Shown: in pieces, positions 35,740-47,229 of the stretch
How the letters are laid out: every line of letters starts with the position of its first letter
Numbering within the stretch: the stretch's first letter is position 1
NCBI GenBank assembly: GCA_037576215.1
Contig: JBANDB010000013.1
Span: 1,364,001 to 1,428,000 of the forward strand
Source: Armillaria gallica
Lineage: Eukaryota; Basidiomycota; Agaricomycetes; Agaricales; Physalacriaceae
Direction: 5' to 3'
Length of the DNA: 64,000 nt
Position numbers and translations under genes: made by a program
Notes under the pieces: generated by a model
What the model was told of the DNA's origin: nothing
Databases searched by the model: none
Seen by the model: only the letters and a program-made list of their open reading frames with translations

Positions 35740-38290
35740 TCGAAAACGAAGGCATGGAAAGCGTACGGCGGTACGTCGTGGCGTTTTCTGCACTAAAGGA
35801 TCTCTGGAACAGTCATCCAAGCTCTGAGTGACCATCTCTATAAACTGACCGTACAAAGCCCGCATTTCCTCCAAGCGAAAATCACCCAACTTTCCTTGAG
35901 AAAGAGAGGTCATTCCCAGTGTCAGGAAGGACGCAAGGTCCATGTCCGCGGAATAGTTCGCTCCATCCGATCGCTGTCGACCACGCCTGCCCTTGTTGGA
36001 CCCTTCTTTACTGCGCGTAGTCCGTTGCCCTAGTCATCGTTACACCGTACCAGACGGAAGTCGTGATGCAATTCATCGAGAAAGTAAGAGAGATATGGTT
36101 CCTCTAGGGTGTATACCTTCCAAGTCGCGAGAGAGGGAGGATCAGTCAGAGAGGAGGTTACGAGGCGTCGCTCTGTAATTCTGGTCTCTGAGGGCTAACA
36201 CCGTTGCCCGCTCTTCGTATGTGTCAAGAACACGAAACAGTCGGTTGGCCAAAAGATGTTCTGTTTCATCTGTAAATGCTACCTTGTTAAACGTAGCAAA
36301 AGGACGGGAAAACAGAACCGACCAAAAGTTCGGTACAGGTCAACGTAAAAAAAAACATCCCGACTTAATTGAATTATATCTGCGCATTGGCACCCATAAC
36401 CTTCTCGGAGACGGCGTACGTCAAGCGGGCATCAAGGTTGGGCGTCTAAAACCATGCTGCGAGCTGACTGGACAGATACGTCTAACGCATTGTTAATAAG
36501 GCACTCGCTTGAATATAAAGAGCATGGACGAACCCTCAACAGAAATACGTTTGAAGCTTGAAGAATTCTCTTCTCCTCATTACGCTCATATCGATTCTGA
36601 TCAGTTTGAATCCACGTAAGCGCATTCTTAGAATCGTCATACGCCGACTTAAAACAAAGCGCGCAGAAGATCTGTCACTGCGGCGACTGAACATTGCCTG
36701 AGAGCCTATAAAGCGCCGCAACGAAGCTTCCTCATGGATATCCTGGTAAAGGCATCGAGCATCTATAGGAGATGCACCAAGTCGGCGTAGAAGAGGAAGA
36801 GGAACGGGTCAGGATGTACGAACGATTTGCTTGACGAGTTCGACTTTACTTCGATACGACATAGCGGCGAGAACAGCAAAAGCCCTTCCCTGACGAAGTT
36901 TCGTGACGAGATTCCGATGTTCTGTAGTCTTCTTCAGACCATCGGTCGGTGTATGGCCGCCGTGTCCGTTTTACCCTCCTCGTTGGGCGGGGTTATTAGA
37001 CATTTGGGAACCCATGGCTCCATTCATCGTCCCTGCTTGCACCCGGAACCCACAATTGGCAGGCTTCGTTTTATCTAGACCACAACGTTCCACAGCATCC
37101 CTTGCATGCATGCTCAGGGAAGTCTCCGTCCGTCAGCGAAAGAAAAACGATTATACCGGCGCATGAACGATGTACGCCTTGCTACAAATGATGTGTGCGA
37201 TATAGCTTTGCGCGAGGATAAGCATCACAAGGCTAGGCGGGGAAAGAGTTCGCAGCGTTGGGATGTTCAATGTCGGCGACGAGGCGAACACTGTCGAATG
37301 CACCATCATAATTTTGCGGGTATAGACTATACATCATCAGATGGATTTCGTGTTGATAAATTGTATCTCTTGCTGAAAGTGTTACGTCCCCAGGCGAAGC
37401 TGCTTCCAAGTCAGGCCATCGACGAAATACCCAACTTGACGGGGCGTTCCTTCTTCTCTGAAAACAAGGTGACTGAGTATGAAAAGATCTTGATATCATA
37501 AAGGGACGTACCGACGCTAAAAACGGGACGGGTGTAGTAACGATCGCATGACCGCAGTAAATAAAAGGGACTGAGGTGGATGGCCTGCCGACGGTAAAAG
37601 CAAAAACACACATTTATCTATGAGCTCCCATGTGGAAACATGTGGGGCCATGCGGTTGGCGTGGGTACCAATGTCATCGTCAGCCGTGCCCTTGTTCAGA
37701 CCGTTGCTGTCGTCGTCGTTCACTGTCAGCATCTCAGTCATATCTCTTCCTACCTGTAGTCACGCTTCCCTTGTATTGGCCTCTACCCCCCTAGCACGGC
37801 TCTCCTTTGAAGAAGATATATCTCCCACCTCATCTTCGAGCTCCCGAATTGTTGCATTTCGGTCGTGCAGCATCCGAGCGATGAAGATTTGGAGCCGAGT
37901 CTTTGCGTAACATAAGGTAACATAGCACGGATGAATTTGTGGAGTGGTGTTACGTGGAGTACGAAGTCGAATGCTGCTATCGGCACAAGGTCCTAATTAG
38001 GAACAGAGCTTGAACAGAGCCAGGCTTTTTATGTTTTGATGGACGAGGATCGGCAGGCGCCAAATCGTAGGTTTCGAGCTTGCCGATTTCAAGCCGGCCA
38101 AAACATTTCGACAGAATATATTGATTACTTCACTTTTGCCTTCATAATTATTGTATTTTACGTCACCATACACATTGTTTAAATTATATATTTATTGTTT
38201 TTCTAGGCCTGTTGAGGGTTCCAATTCCCCATAACACAAGATTAAACCGTTGTCGGAATCCCATCGAATTTGTAATAACTAAGTTGGCCG
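35740..38290. repeat. Repeat R1, copy d (longest)
   Basis: Collinear first with copy c (35740-36830) and then with copy a (36180-38170), so it joins both parts and is the best guide to the full unit (at least 2.5 kb). Minus-strand peptide traces (for example MMYSLYP and FDSVRLVADIE) are shared with copies a and the 19433 fragment but broken by stops. The 3' tail (about 38050-38285) is also shared with 18000-18220. Unknown origin; possibly a decayed element or gene duplicated with the metacaspases. Confidence 0.65.
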
Positions 38291-38499
38291 GTAAATGACC
38301 TAATTGGGCGACAGACTCTATGCCCTAATACCCTCCTCGCAATAGTTGTCACGGTGTATATTGTGTCTGCCTACAAGAGACTAATCCGAAGCATGCTCTG
38401 TCCTTCGTTGATCTAGAAACACCACTGCTGACTGCGCTTCTTGTTTGTACATCGAAGCGCCAATGTGGATACTCTACTAGTTAGTAGTAGTATGATGGC

Positions 38500-39369
38500 A
38501 TCGCTAAGGTCAGGCGACCGTTGGGTAAAAGTCTGCAGTACGTGTTATTTCATTCTTTGATTACGAAATAATCATTTCAGACACGCTCCGTGCGAGTTGC
38601 TATCCACTATAGAATGATCGCCGTCTTGTTATTCTCCTCGCAAGCTTTGGAACCGTGATGAGAAGTGCCTTCGATACTGAAAAGCTTCGCTTCGCGTCTA
38701 ATCGGTAACGCGCGCTTGATAGTTGACGAAAGGTTGCTGGTGGTGGAACCGTATCGCATGGTTCGCTAGGCAAATGGGTGGTATAGTGCAAGGGTAAGCT
38801 ACAAACAACCGGAGAACTACGGAAGAGTCGCCGAAACGTGCACGTGACTGTCGGGATGCGGGCCGCACCCAACGCTCCCAATAGAAGCACGTCTTTGGTA
38901 CTCTCCTTGTCAGTAATGGGATTACTGCTGTCGATCTTGGCAGGAAACGTTGGGTATGCAGCGGCTTTACAAGCAGACGAAGTGGCGAAAAGTTGGTTAA
39001 TTTTCGCGATAATGAATGTGATACGAATGCTATGATGACAGGTTAGCTATTACAGAACGGAGGTTTGGTTCTGCCGTAGTCTCCCAACTCAGACTTCTTA
39101 CTTCAGCGGTCACACTCATCCTCATGCATCTAATCGACGCACCCGGGCAATGGAGACCAGGAATCGTTCTGAATGCCAAGAACCAGCGTTTGGGACTGGG
39201 AAATGGACGTAATGAGGACCATCCTGCAATATGACGAATTAGACACATACCATGATATGGACAAACACAGGTCGCATCGTGTCCGTCTGACTGCCACGAT
39301 TGGTCCCATGCCTCTTGCGCAGCCTATGCTTTCTAACACAACATTCTCGTCTTAGTAATTGTATACCCA
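38500..39369 (+). repeat. Tandem duplication, upstream flank copy A
   Basis: Matches 41815-41890 and 42810-43140 (for example CTTCGCGTCTAATCGGTAACG and GCAGACGAAGTGGCGAAAAGTTGGTTAATTTTC-like blocks) and leads into MC11, just as the second copy leads into MC12. It shows a direct segmental duplication of about 2.3 kb. The region about 39240-39355 contains a short frame (MDKHRSH...) also present before MC12. Confidence 0.75.
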
Positions 39370-40797
39370 ATGGTGCGTTTCGTTTCGTCATCGTTCTGTT
39401 CCTTACATACTGAAACTTCTGTGCGCAGCAGATTTCAAGCCGTCAACCACCCCAAGAAACCTTACAAAGACTCGCCACCAAATGCAGCTACGCCCCGGTA
39501 CGATTGTGCCTTCTGAATAATGTGATCCGCTCATAAAATCTGCTGCATAGGCGCAGCTCGTAAATCCCGAACTTCAGGAAATATGTCCCTTGAAGGAGGT
39601 CGAGAGCAGGCTCGCACGGAAATTTGGCATGACCTCTTCTCAAGGCATCGACTCTCAGTCTTGCAAGAAGCCAGAAGGCGTCGTAGATTACCATGAGGAC
39701 CTTTCCATGGCGTCCTTCTGGCTTTCTTTCGAAAGGTCAACGAATCAGTAACGGTGATGATGTAAAGGAATTGCATATAATCTATCACCTCCGTCTCAAA
39801 ACGCATCGACTCTTCGACGGCTATCTGTCCCACTGGAATCACTCACTCTGGCCCGAAGTGTAACTGTATGTGACCCTAGTCGTTGATCCTTAGGCTCATC
39901 TCCGTTGTCGTAGGCTCCATTCCCTGTTGACGCGTCTCGATTTTGGGATATTCTGATTGGCATAGATGCCTACGAGTCCAATCCCCTGTATGGCCTTGCA
40001 TCGGACGCATTATCGGTGAAGAGATTCATAATTCACATCGGCACTCCAGAACATCGTATCCAATGTCTCCTCGGCTCTTAAAACCTCTTTCGTAACGATC
40101 CCTTGACAACTTCCCACGCCAACATCGTCAACATGCTCCAGTCTTATCGACAACCCCGGATTGAACGAGGCAGAAATACCATCATCTATTATGCCAAGCG
40201 TGTATAGAGCTACCATTGTTCCGGGCATTTCTCACTGCACCAGATTTGAGGTGCAGATTGGGTGCAGAGGCAGTGATACCTGTCCCGTCGAGGCTCTGTG
40301 CCCCATCGATCGCGACACGATAGACGCCACGTCCAATGCACGATATCTGCGACCGAGAACTCAACCCCCCCTTCACAGAAATCTTTCGCTCCAAAAGACA
40401 TAAAATGACGTTCTTTGCAGACTGTTGTCACGTCAGTGGTATGAGCAGGGATCCAGATCTGGAAATAGGACCACCTTACGCGCACGACTCGCCATTCAAA
40501 TATAGGCTGTCTCGCCATCTATCTGTGCTATCGAAGAATCGGGAGCCAGATATGGGTTCTCACGTGATTCTTGCGGCGTGTAGGGATTATCAGTATGCGA
40601 AGGAGACCTTAAGAAAGGAGGGATACGGCGGGATTTTGCGGGGTTCTTACGAGGACGCTTGTCAGTGTCCTGATGCCCGGTGGGTGGAAGAAGGATACGA
40701 CGTATGCCGGACTCGGCGAACTCCTCAATCAGTCGTATTTGCTGACTCCGGTCGTCGTTGGGGACCATAAATATCAATGTCTTTGGTATAGACGTAG
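39370..40797 (+). pseudogene. MC11: metacaspase pseudogene, catalytic His lost
   Basis: Same exon plan as MC12: ATG next to a GT donor at 39370-39372, exon 2 from 39432 ending YAP, exon 3 from about 39547, exon 4 from about 39924. Exon 3 shifts frame before VLQEARRR. In exon 4 a TAA replaces a codon after QCLLGS, the GHG motif reads KRV followed by TAG (the catalytic His codon CAT is now CGT), and several indels follow. FADCCHVSGMSR with the catalytic Cys survives. A base is also missing in the final LWYQT. Dead sister of MC12. Confidence 0.9.
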
Positions 40798-42119
40798 AAG
40801 GTCTGCATGCCCATACTTCTGATACCTTTGCGGGTTATATCAAGAAGCGCGGCTTCTTAGTTTCATGGTAATGAAGACGGTACAGATGATCTGAGAATAT
40901 ATTTTATCTTGCTAGAGAGGGAACGGTTCTTTGGATACTAAATCAGGCCGCTAGCAGTAGTACATGTAACCTATAGTGCATCTGTATGTATGCGTAGTAC
41001 CGGTAAAAATGCTCGTATGGTATGAAGGAATTAGACACCGCCGTGCGATCAAAACTGGTTCTTATCTGTCTTATGTCCTGATTACGACTTCTCCGCATTC
41101 TTGAATGCCTTTCTTTTCTCTCTGCAATATTCCTTCTCTTTCAATTATTCTTTCTGGCTCATTTTCATTTTTCCTGATCGGTTCACCGATTCTCATCTCC
41201 GTGTTTCTCTTCTAGCTAGCGGGCACTCTCCATCATCCATCTGACGCTACTTCTTTTGCTCTTCCTCACCGAACTCTAAGCTTAGGTTGGCACTCTACAA
41301 ATTTTGTCAGTGCTTTCCTCAATGTAGGCGATGCTATCCGGGTGGACGTCTTAGGTATGTCTTGGCTCAATAGGGCGCTTATTTCATACTTGACTCTGGC
41401 GCGAGGTCTGACGTATTGTTTTGGCGACTTGATAGATTCGTTGCGCTGAAAATTCTCCAGCTGCTTCCTCGGGCGAAGTCCCATCAGCGTTTCTTCTGAT
41501 GCCGTGGTCGATATCAGTGATGGTAACGGTTTCACTGAGAAATCCTGGTTCATATCGCATGCTCCCTACGATTGGTATGAGCCTGCAGGATTACGGCTTG
41601 CCATGTCATTCGAAATGGGATCGATATCGGACATCTCCTGATGCATGCACCTTTCCAACACCAACACCGAACGCAGCCTTTACGGCTTACAGGGGATCGG
41701 GACCTTGTGCATGCACCAACACCAACACCGAACGCAGGGCTACTGCGGAGTGACGTGCGACCAAACTTCCTGTGCTTCTAATCTCTACGTCGAGGCACCG
41801 GTGGATGCTCTCTAACATCGAAGTTAGGTCACCGTTGGGCAAAAGTCTACGGTACGTGTTATTCCATGCTTTCATTGCAAGAGAATTATTCAAGAGATGA
41901 TCCAGGCCACAAATGATATAGAAGTGCTTGTATTAGTAAAATTCATATGTTGCTAATTAAAGTTGGCACAACCGCACGTAATGGGATCCTCAGAACTGTA
42001 TAGATACACCAAGCCACCAGCTGCTTATCTAACTCAACGTCGAATTAGGTTCCATTGGTGATATATTGTGTATCCCAAAGTATGAACTAATAAATATTTC
42101 AACGATTTCGGTAGTCGTT
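40798..42119. other. No gene recognised; part is duplicated flank
   Basis: About 41815-41890 belongs to the second copy of the duplicated flank. A short direct repeat with the core CCAACACCAACACCGAACGC occurs at about 41655 and 41716. No exon supported. Confidence 0.45.
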
Positions 42120-42288
42120 AGCGGCTCGTTAATTTTCCCAAAGCCCGGGCTTAGGCTCAGGGCTTGGGCTTTCTGAACTCAAAGCCTGGCCCAGGCCTTG
42201 CATAAGCCCTCCTCCAAGGCCGTGCTTTTCAGGGCTTGGCTTGGCTTGGCCTGGCTTTCGGGCTTGAGCCAACCCCTGTAAACCGCTA
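42120..42288 (-). mobile_element. Partial hAT-like MITE related to the MC14 insertion
   Basis: Rich in GGCTTGG/CCAAGCC modules and ending CCCCTGTAAACCGCTA. Its reverse complement, TAGCGGTTTACAGGGGTTGG, matches the left terminus of the 61701-62191 element at 18 of 20 positions. The other end is eroded and no TSD was found. It lies inside an insertion (about 41900-42810) that separates the duplicated flank upstream of MC12. Confidence 0.6.
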
Positions 42289-42809
42289 ACCGCACTCGTC
42301 TGTGTTCTTATGTATGGTGCTGTCCACTCGTGGCTCGGATGGTCGGGCGCGACGACACGCATGCCTCTTCCAACATGCTTCAGGTAGAACACGTTCTTTG
42401 AAATTTATTCACCCTTAACCTTTACTCTAATTTCTTGACCACTAGATTACATAAACCTCGAATATCACTACCATGGTCGCGCTGGGCAATAATGCATATA
42501 TACGTACTTGAGCCATCCCCATATTATTTTTCGCAAGTTTTACTTGCACATCTGGAAGGAAGACGTCGCTCCGTATGTTGACGAGCAATCCGCTTGACTT
42601 ATGCACGAAGGAAGGAAGCATATACGCAGACCAGCCGTTTTCGCTGATTGCGCCTGTGTGTGCTCCTTCATTCCTCTTTTCCTATATCATTGGCCCGACT
42701 AGAACGATACAAAGTCCTAGCAAAGTACTGGCGAGGACGAAGCATATGCTCCAGGTATTCTCTCGGATCAAATGATCATCCAAATGGCCTATACCTATTA
42801 CCCCTGCCA

Positions 42810-44035
42810 GGGTCCGTGTAAGTCGCTATCCACTACAGGATGACCGCCGTCTTGGTATTCTCCTCGCGAGCTTTGGAAGCGTGATGAGAAGTGCCAAGTT
42901 CGATGCTGAGAAGTTTTGCTTCGCGTCTAATCGGTAACGTGTGCTTGATAGTTTACAAACCGGTTGCCAGTGGTGGAGGTACGTCCTTGCCACTCGTTTT
43001 GTCGACAATCGGATTGCCCATTCGGATCTTGGTAGGAAACTTTAAGTCTGCAGCGACTTCACAAGCAGACAAAGTGGCGAAAAGTTGGTTAATTTTCATC
43101 AGTGGTTAGATATTGAATGTGATATGGATTATTGATGAAAGGTTACTTTACTAAGAGGGTAACGTATAGCCGGAGGTTTTCGCCGTCGTCTGCCAACCCA
43201 GAATGGTATTATTACGATGGGTACTACTCATACTTTAAGTTTATCCAGATCTCATCTGCTGGGAACTTGAATGCCGTGACATTACGTGACAGATGCTTCC
43301 ATTTTTAAATCCCGGCACAAATCTCTTTGCGTTAACTTACTAGAATAAAGTTTTTAAAGAATTTGGCGACACATGGTTAGGGGTCGAAGGAAGGAAGGAA
43401 GTGGGCTATGTCATTGGTAATTGAAAATAAGTTTCCTATTTATCTATCGAGAAAAATCGGTGACTAAGTTGCAAAAATGTCACCGAGTCCTGGATCAGTC
43501 CTCGGGAGTGGTTTCGTTGCGTATTCAATATAATTTCCGGAAATATTAGCAGTAATCAGCGCGTACGCTTTACGAGGTTCAGAGAAGTGACGGAGTGTTG
43601 CGATCGGGAACGGGGAGCGGTAGAGATCATAGGTAGAAATGGGAATAGACGAGCATTCAAATTGTGGTGGGATTTCGTCAACTTGCACAGCCACCAACTC
43701 CAATGTGGGTGGACCCGGCCTCTGCTCTCCTCCGACGCCTGCATAACCTCAGTACCTTTTGATGCTTAAAATTTGTCACTCAACGTACTGTCACTCATCT
43801 TTGATCAATCTCACACTAATAAACCTTATCGAGTATTACCATTTGTACTATTATTCCCCAGCACCAACCCCCCGGTGACATGACGAGAAGCTTCATTAGA
43901 CGCATACTATGATATGGACAAACACACGATGCATCCTGCCCGTCTCACTGCTACACTTGGTCTCATCACCATGCCTCTTGCGCAGCCTACACTTTCTGGC
44001 AGGCCAACATCTTCGTCTTACCAATTGTATACCAA
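42810..44035 (+). repeat. Tandem duplication, upstream flank copy B
   Basis: 42810-43140 and 43890-44035 match 38580-39040 and 39230-39370. The intervening 43150-43890 is specific to this copy and has no recognised gene. Confidence 0.7.
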
Positions 44036-45457
44036 ATGGTGAACTTTGTTTCGTCATTGTTCCTATCTTGACATGCTGAAATATTCTCACACAACAGATT
44101 ACAAACTGTCAACCATCCCGACGAACTTTACCAAGACTCGCCACGAAATGTAGTTACGCTCCGGTACGAGTGTGTCCTCTGAATGACTTGACCCCACTCA
44201 TTAGACCTGCTGGTATAGGCGCAGCTCGTATATCCTGAGCTTCAGGAAATATGCCCTTTGAAGGAGATCGAGAGCAGGCTCGCACGGAAGTTTGGCATGA
44301 ACTCTTCTCGAGGCATCGACTCTGTGGCGGTCTTGCAAGAAGCCAGACGGCGCCGTAAATTACCATGGGGACGTTTCCACAGCATCCTTCTGGCTTTCCT
44401 TCGAAAGTTCGACGAAGCAGCGTCAAACAGTGATGATGTGAAGGAACTGCACAGGCTCTATCACCTCCGTCTCAAGGATGCGTCGAATCCTCGGCGGCTT
44501 TCTGTCCCATTGGAATCACCTCCTCTGGCCCAATGTGTAAGTGTATACCCTACTCATCGATACTTAGGCTCATCCTCGCTACAATTGTAGGCTTCATACC
44601 CTGTTGATGCATCTCGATTTTGGGCTGTTCTGATTGGCATAGATGCCTTATCGATGAAGAGACTGCTAATTCACATCGGCATGCAAGAACATCGTATCCA
44701 ATGTCTCCTCGGCTCCCGAAACCCCTCCCGTAGCGATCCCTTAACTCCTTCCCGCGCCAACATCGTCAACATGCTCCACAGTCTCATCGACAATCCTGAA
44801 ATCGAACGAGGCGATAATATCATCATCTATTATGCCGGGCATGGATCGAGCTATCACTGTTCTGATCATTTGTCTACTGCACTAGAATTCAAGTGCAGAA
44901 ACAGTGATGTCTGTCCCATCGAAGCACTGTGCCCCATCGATCGTGACATGATAGATATTCATGGGCGTCCAATACCCGATATCAGTGACCGAGAACTCAA
45001 CACCCTCTTTACAGAAATATCTCGTACCAAGGGACACAAGATCACGTTCTTCGCAGACTGCTGTCACGCCGGTGGTGTAAGCAGGGATGCAGATCCGGAA
45101 ACCGGTCTACGCTTCACGCGCGCTACTCATCGTTCCAATGTCGACGATATGCTACGCGCTGCCGATGAAAAGCCACCTCATTTTCGATCTGTGCTATCAA
45201 AGAATTGGGAGCCAGATATGGGCTCGCACGTAATTCTTGCAGCTTGCAGGGATTATCAGTATGCGAAGGAGACTTTGGGAAACGAGGGATACGGCGGGGT
45301 TTTTACGAGGACGCTTGTCAGTGTCCTAATGTCCGGTGGCTGGAAGAAGGAAACGACGTACTATGTCGAACTCAGCGAGCTTCTGAATCAGTCGTATTTC
45401 CAGACTCCGGTCGTTGCTGGAGACCATACGTATGAGCGCCTTTGGTATCAGACGTAG
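44036..45457 (+). CDS. MC12: metacaspase-like peptidase with 13-residue deletion
   Basis: Predicted C14 peptidase of about 417 aa. Exons: 44036-44038 (ATG only), 44098-44163 (22 codons), 44219-44536 (106 codons) and 44591-45457; introns of 59, 55 and 54 nt, phase 0. Exon 3 carries EIESRLARKFGM, SVAVLQEARRRRKLPWGRF and DDVKELHRLYHLRL. In exon 4, WAVLIGIDA joins directly to LSMKRLL: 39 nt present in MC11 (coding the Y--NPL-G--SDA segment) are missing in frame. Catalytic His about residue 213 (IIIYYAGHGSS) and Cys about 287 (FFADCCHAGG) are kept, and the frame is open to the end. The lost loop follows the first core strand, so folding or activity may be altered. Confidence 0.85.
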
Positions 45458-46041
45458 AACTGCGTTCGGTAACGGGACTGTACGGAAAAATTAACGTCCT
45501 TAACGCTGAGATGCTGTTGGACAGCCATCTTTCGAACTGCTCTTATTTCCCAGGCGCATGTCGGCCTAACTGACCCGATGGTGCACCACGGAACCTGGTG
45601 GAGTACGTCCTTACATGCCGCGCCTTTCATACTACTCCTGTTCTTTTGCGGATCATACCGACTTTACCTTTAGCTGTTTCTTGCTTTACTTCGTTGAAGG
45701 CGGCCAAGGAATCAAGGGGTGTAATGCTTAATTTATCTTACTAGGGATGTTGAGTGTAGTATGCCATACAATCAACATAGGACAACGGTGCCAGCGGCAG
45801 CCCGCATATAGATATGCTCACCCGTCTGCTTACTCTTTTACCACTAGAATCCGCATAAGTAGCACCAGTAGCAATACCGGCATGGCACGGCCAGCATGGA
45901 ATATGGTGCCGACAGTCAAAAATGGACATCGCGGTAGGCGGCGGCGGCCGGTCCATTAAGAAATCATCTGAGATCGAGTCTATAAATAACTCTTATCATG
46001 CGATAAAAATATGGAATAAGTAGCACGTACCACACACCGAT
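45458..46041. other. Downstream of MC12, no gene recognised
   Basis: Only short frames on both strands; no motif or repeat identified. Confidence 0.4.
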
Positions 46042-46380
46042 TTAATCTAGGCCTTTAATCGTCGGCGACCTGCCCTTGGTGCGGGAGAACATCCTCCCGA
46101 ATGTCCTCGACGCAGAGGCGAAAGGCAGAGTGTTGAATCTCACTTGGCATCGGCAACATTCAAAATTGGTTCGGATCGGTAAGCCTGGGATTGATTGCCG
46201 ATCTCTATCTTGAATCTCGCCCGGAGGTTCCTTGGAGGCAATGTCAACCGCGTCCACCACTACTATCGTCGATTCGACTCTCCTAGTACCCCGTCTCCAC
46301 CGTTGCACAATTTCCCTTAAATACGCGGCTCCGCCAGCACCGATCGTCAGATCCCTGAGTCCCACTTCGAATTTGTAAGC
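46042..46380 (-). CDS. Unidentified ORF, possible terminal exon
   Basis: A 112-codon open frame directly after an acceptor-like CCTAG at its 5' side, with protein-like composition (GLRDLTIGAGGAAYLREIV, then STIVVVDAVDIASKEP). It ends with a basic tail. I do not recognise the family, and no upstream exon or ATG was joined with confidence. 46381-47229 contains only a remnant of the R1-type unknown sequence on the minus strand (about 46790-47010). Confidence 0.3.
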   Translation of the reverse strand, partial: AYKFEVGLRDLTIGAGGAAYLREIVQRWRRGTRRVESTIVVVDAVDIASKEPPGEIQDRDRQSIPGLPIRTNFECCRCQVRFNTLPFASASRTFGRMFSRTKGRSPTIKGLD

Positions 46381-47229
46381 CTAGGGATCAGGGATCTTGA
46401 ACGTCGATCTTTGGTCGATCTTCCATTTACAGCGAGGAATCAGAATGCAGCATAACGAAACCCAATTGCATGGGAACTTGACAAAGGATGAGCTACAGGG
46501 GAAGGAGTGGACACAGGACTTCTGTCACGGTTCGGCCTCGCCGGGGGATACCAGAGCAGGTATCTTTTTTCTCCGACTACTATTAGGTTCATTCTCCAAC
46601 TTTCACCTCGGAGCATGTGATAGGAAGCACCGCTGTCAGTACGTCATTTGTGATGTCAGGCTTCCTTCACACTTCGCCTTGTCTGCAGCGAATGGTCCTT
46701 GTAGCAAAGAGGTAAAACTGGCACTTCGTTGATAACTTGGTTCGGAAGCATCCCGTGCAACTTTACCTTGGAACGTACAACTTTCAATACGGTTTATGTA
46801 TCCTCACCGTGAAACTTGTCTGACAACGCCTAGTCCGTACATCTGAAACGATAATGAGGCACTCAATAACGTCCACCTCGCCGTCTCGACAATTGAACAT
46901 CCCAAGGCTGCCAACACTTTCCCTGGCACGGCTTCCGCTGAGGGAAAATGGTCCAAGTGCGGAAGCTTGTCGCACAAAGTTATATTGCAAACATTGTTCA
47001 TACCAAGTTACATGACAAGACTGTACTACGTACGCGAGTGAATACTTACGTCACATTCTATAAGGTGAGGAAAACAACACTATGTACCGGCACCGAACCC
47101 TCCATCAACGGACAGGATCGTCCTTGACCATGAATACAAGGAATGCAAGGGACGTCGCGGTCTGGTATTAGGCATCAATTAGCTGCAAGACTGGATGTCC
47201 TGTGTTACAGAACCTACCTAGGCAATCTT

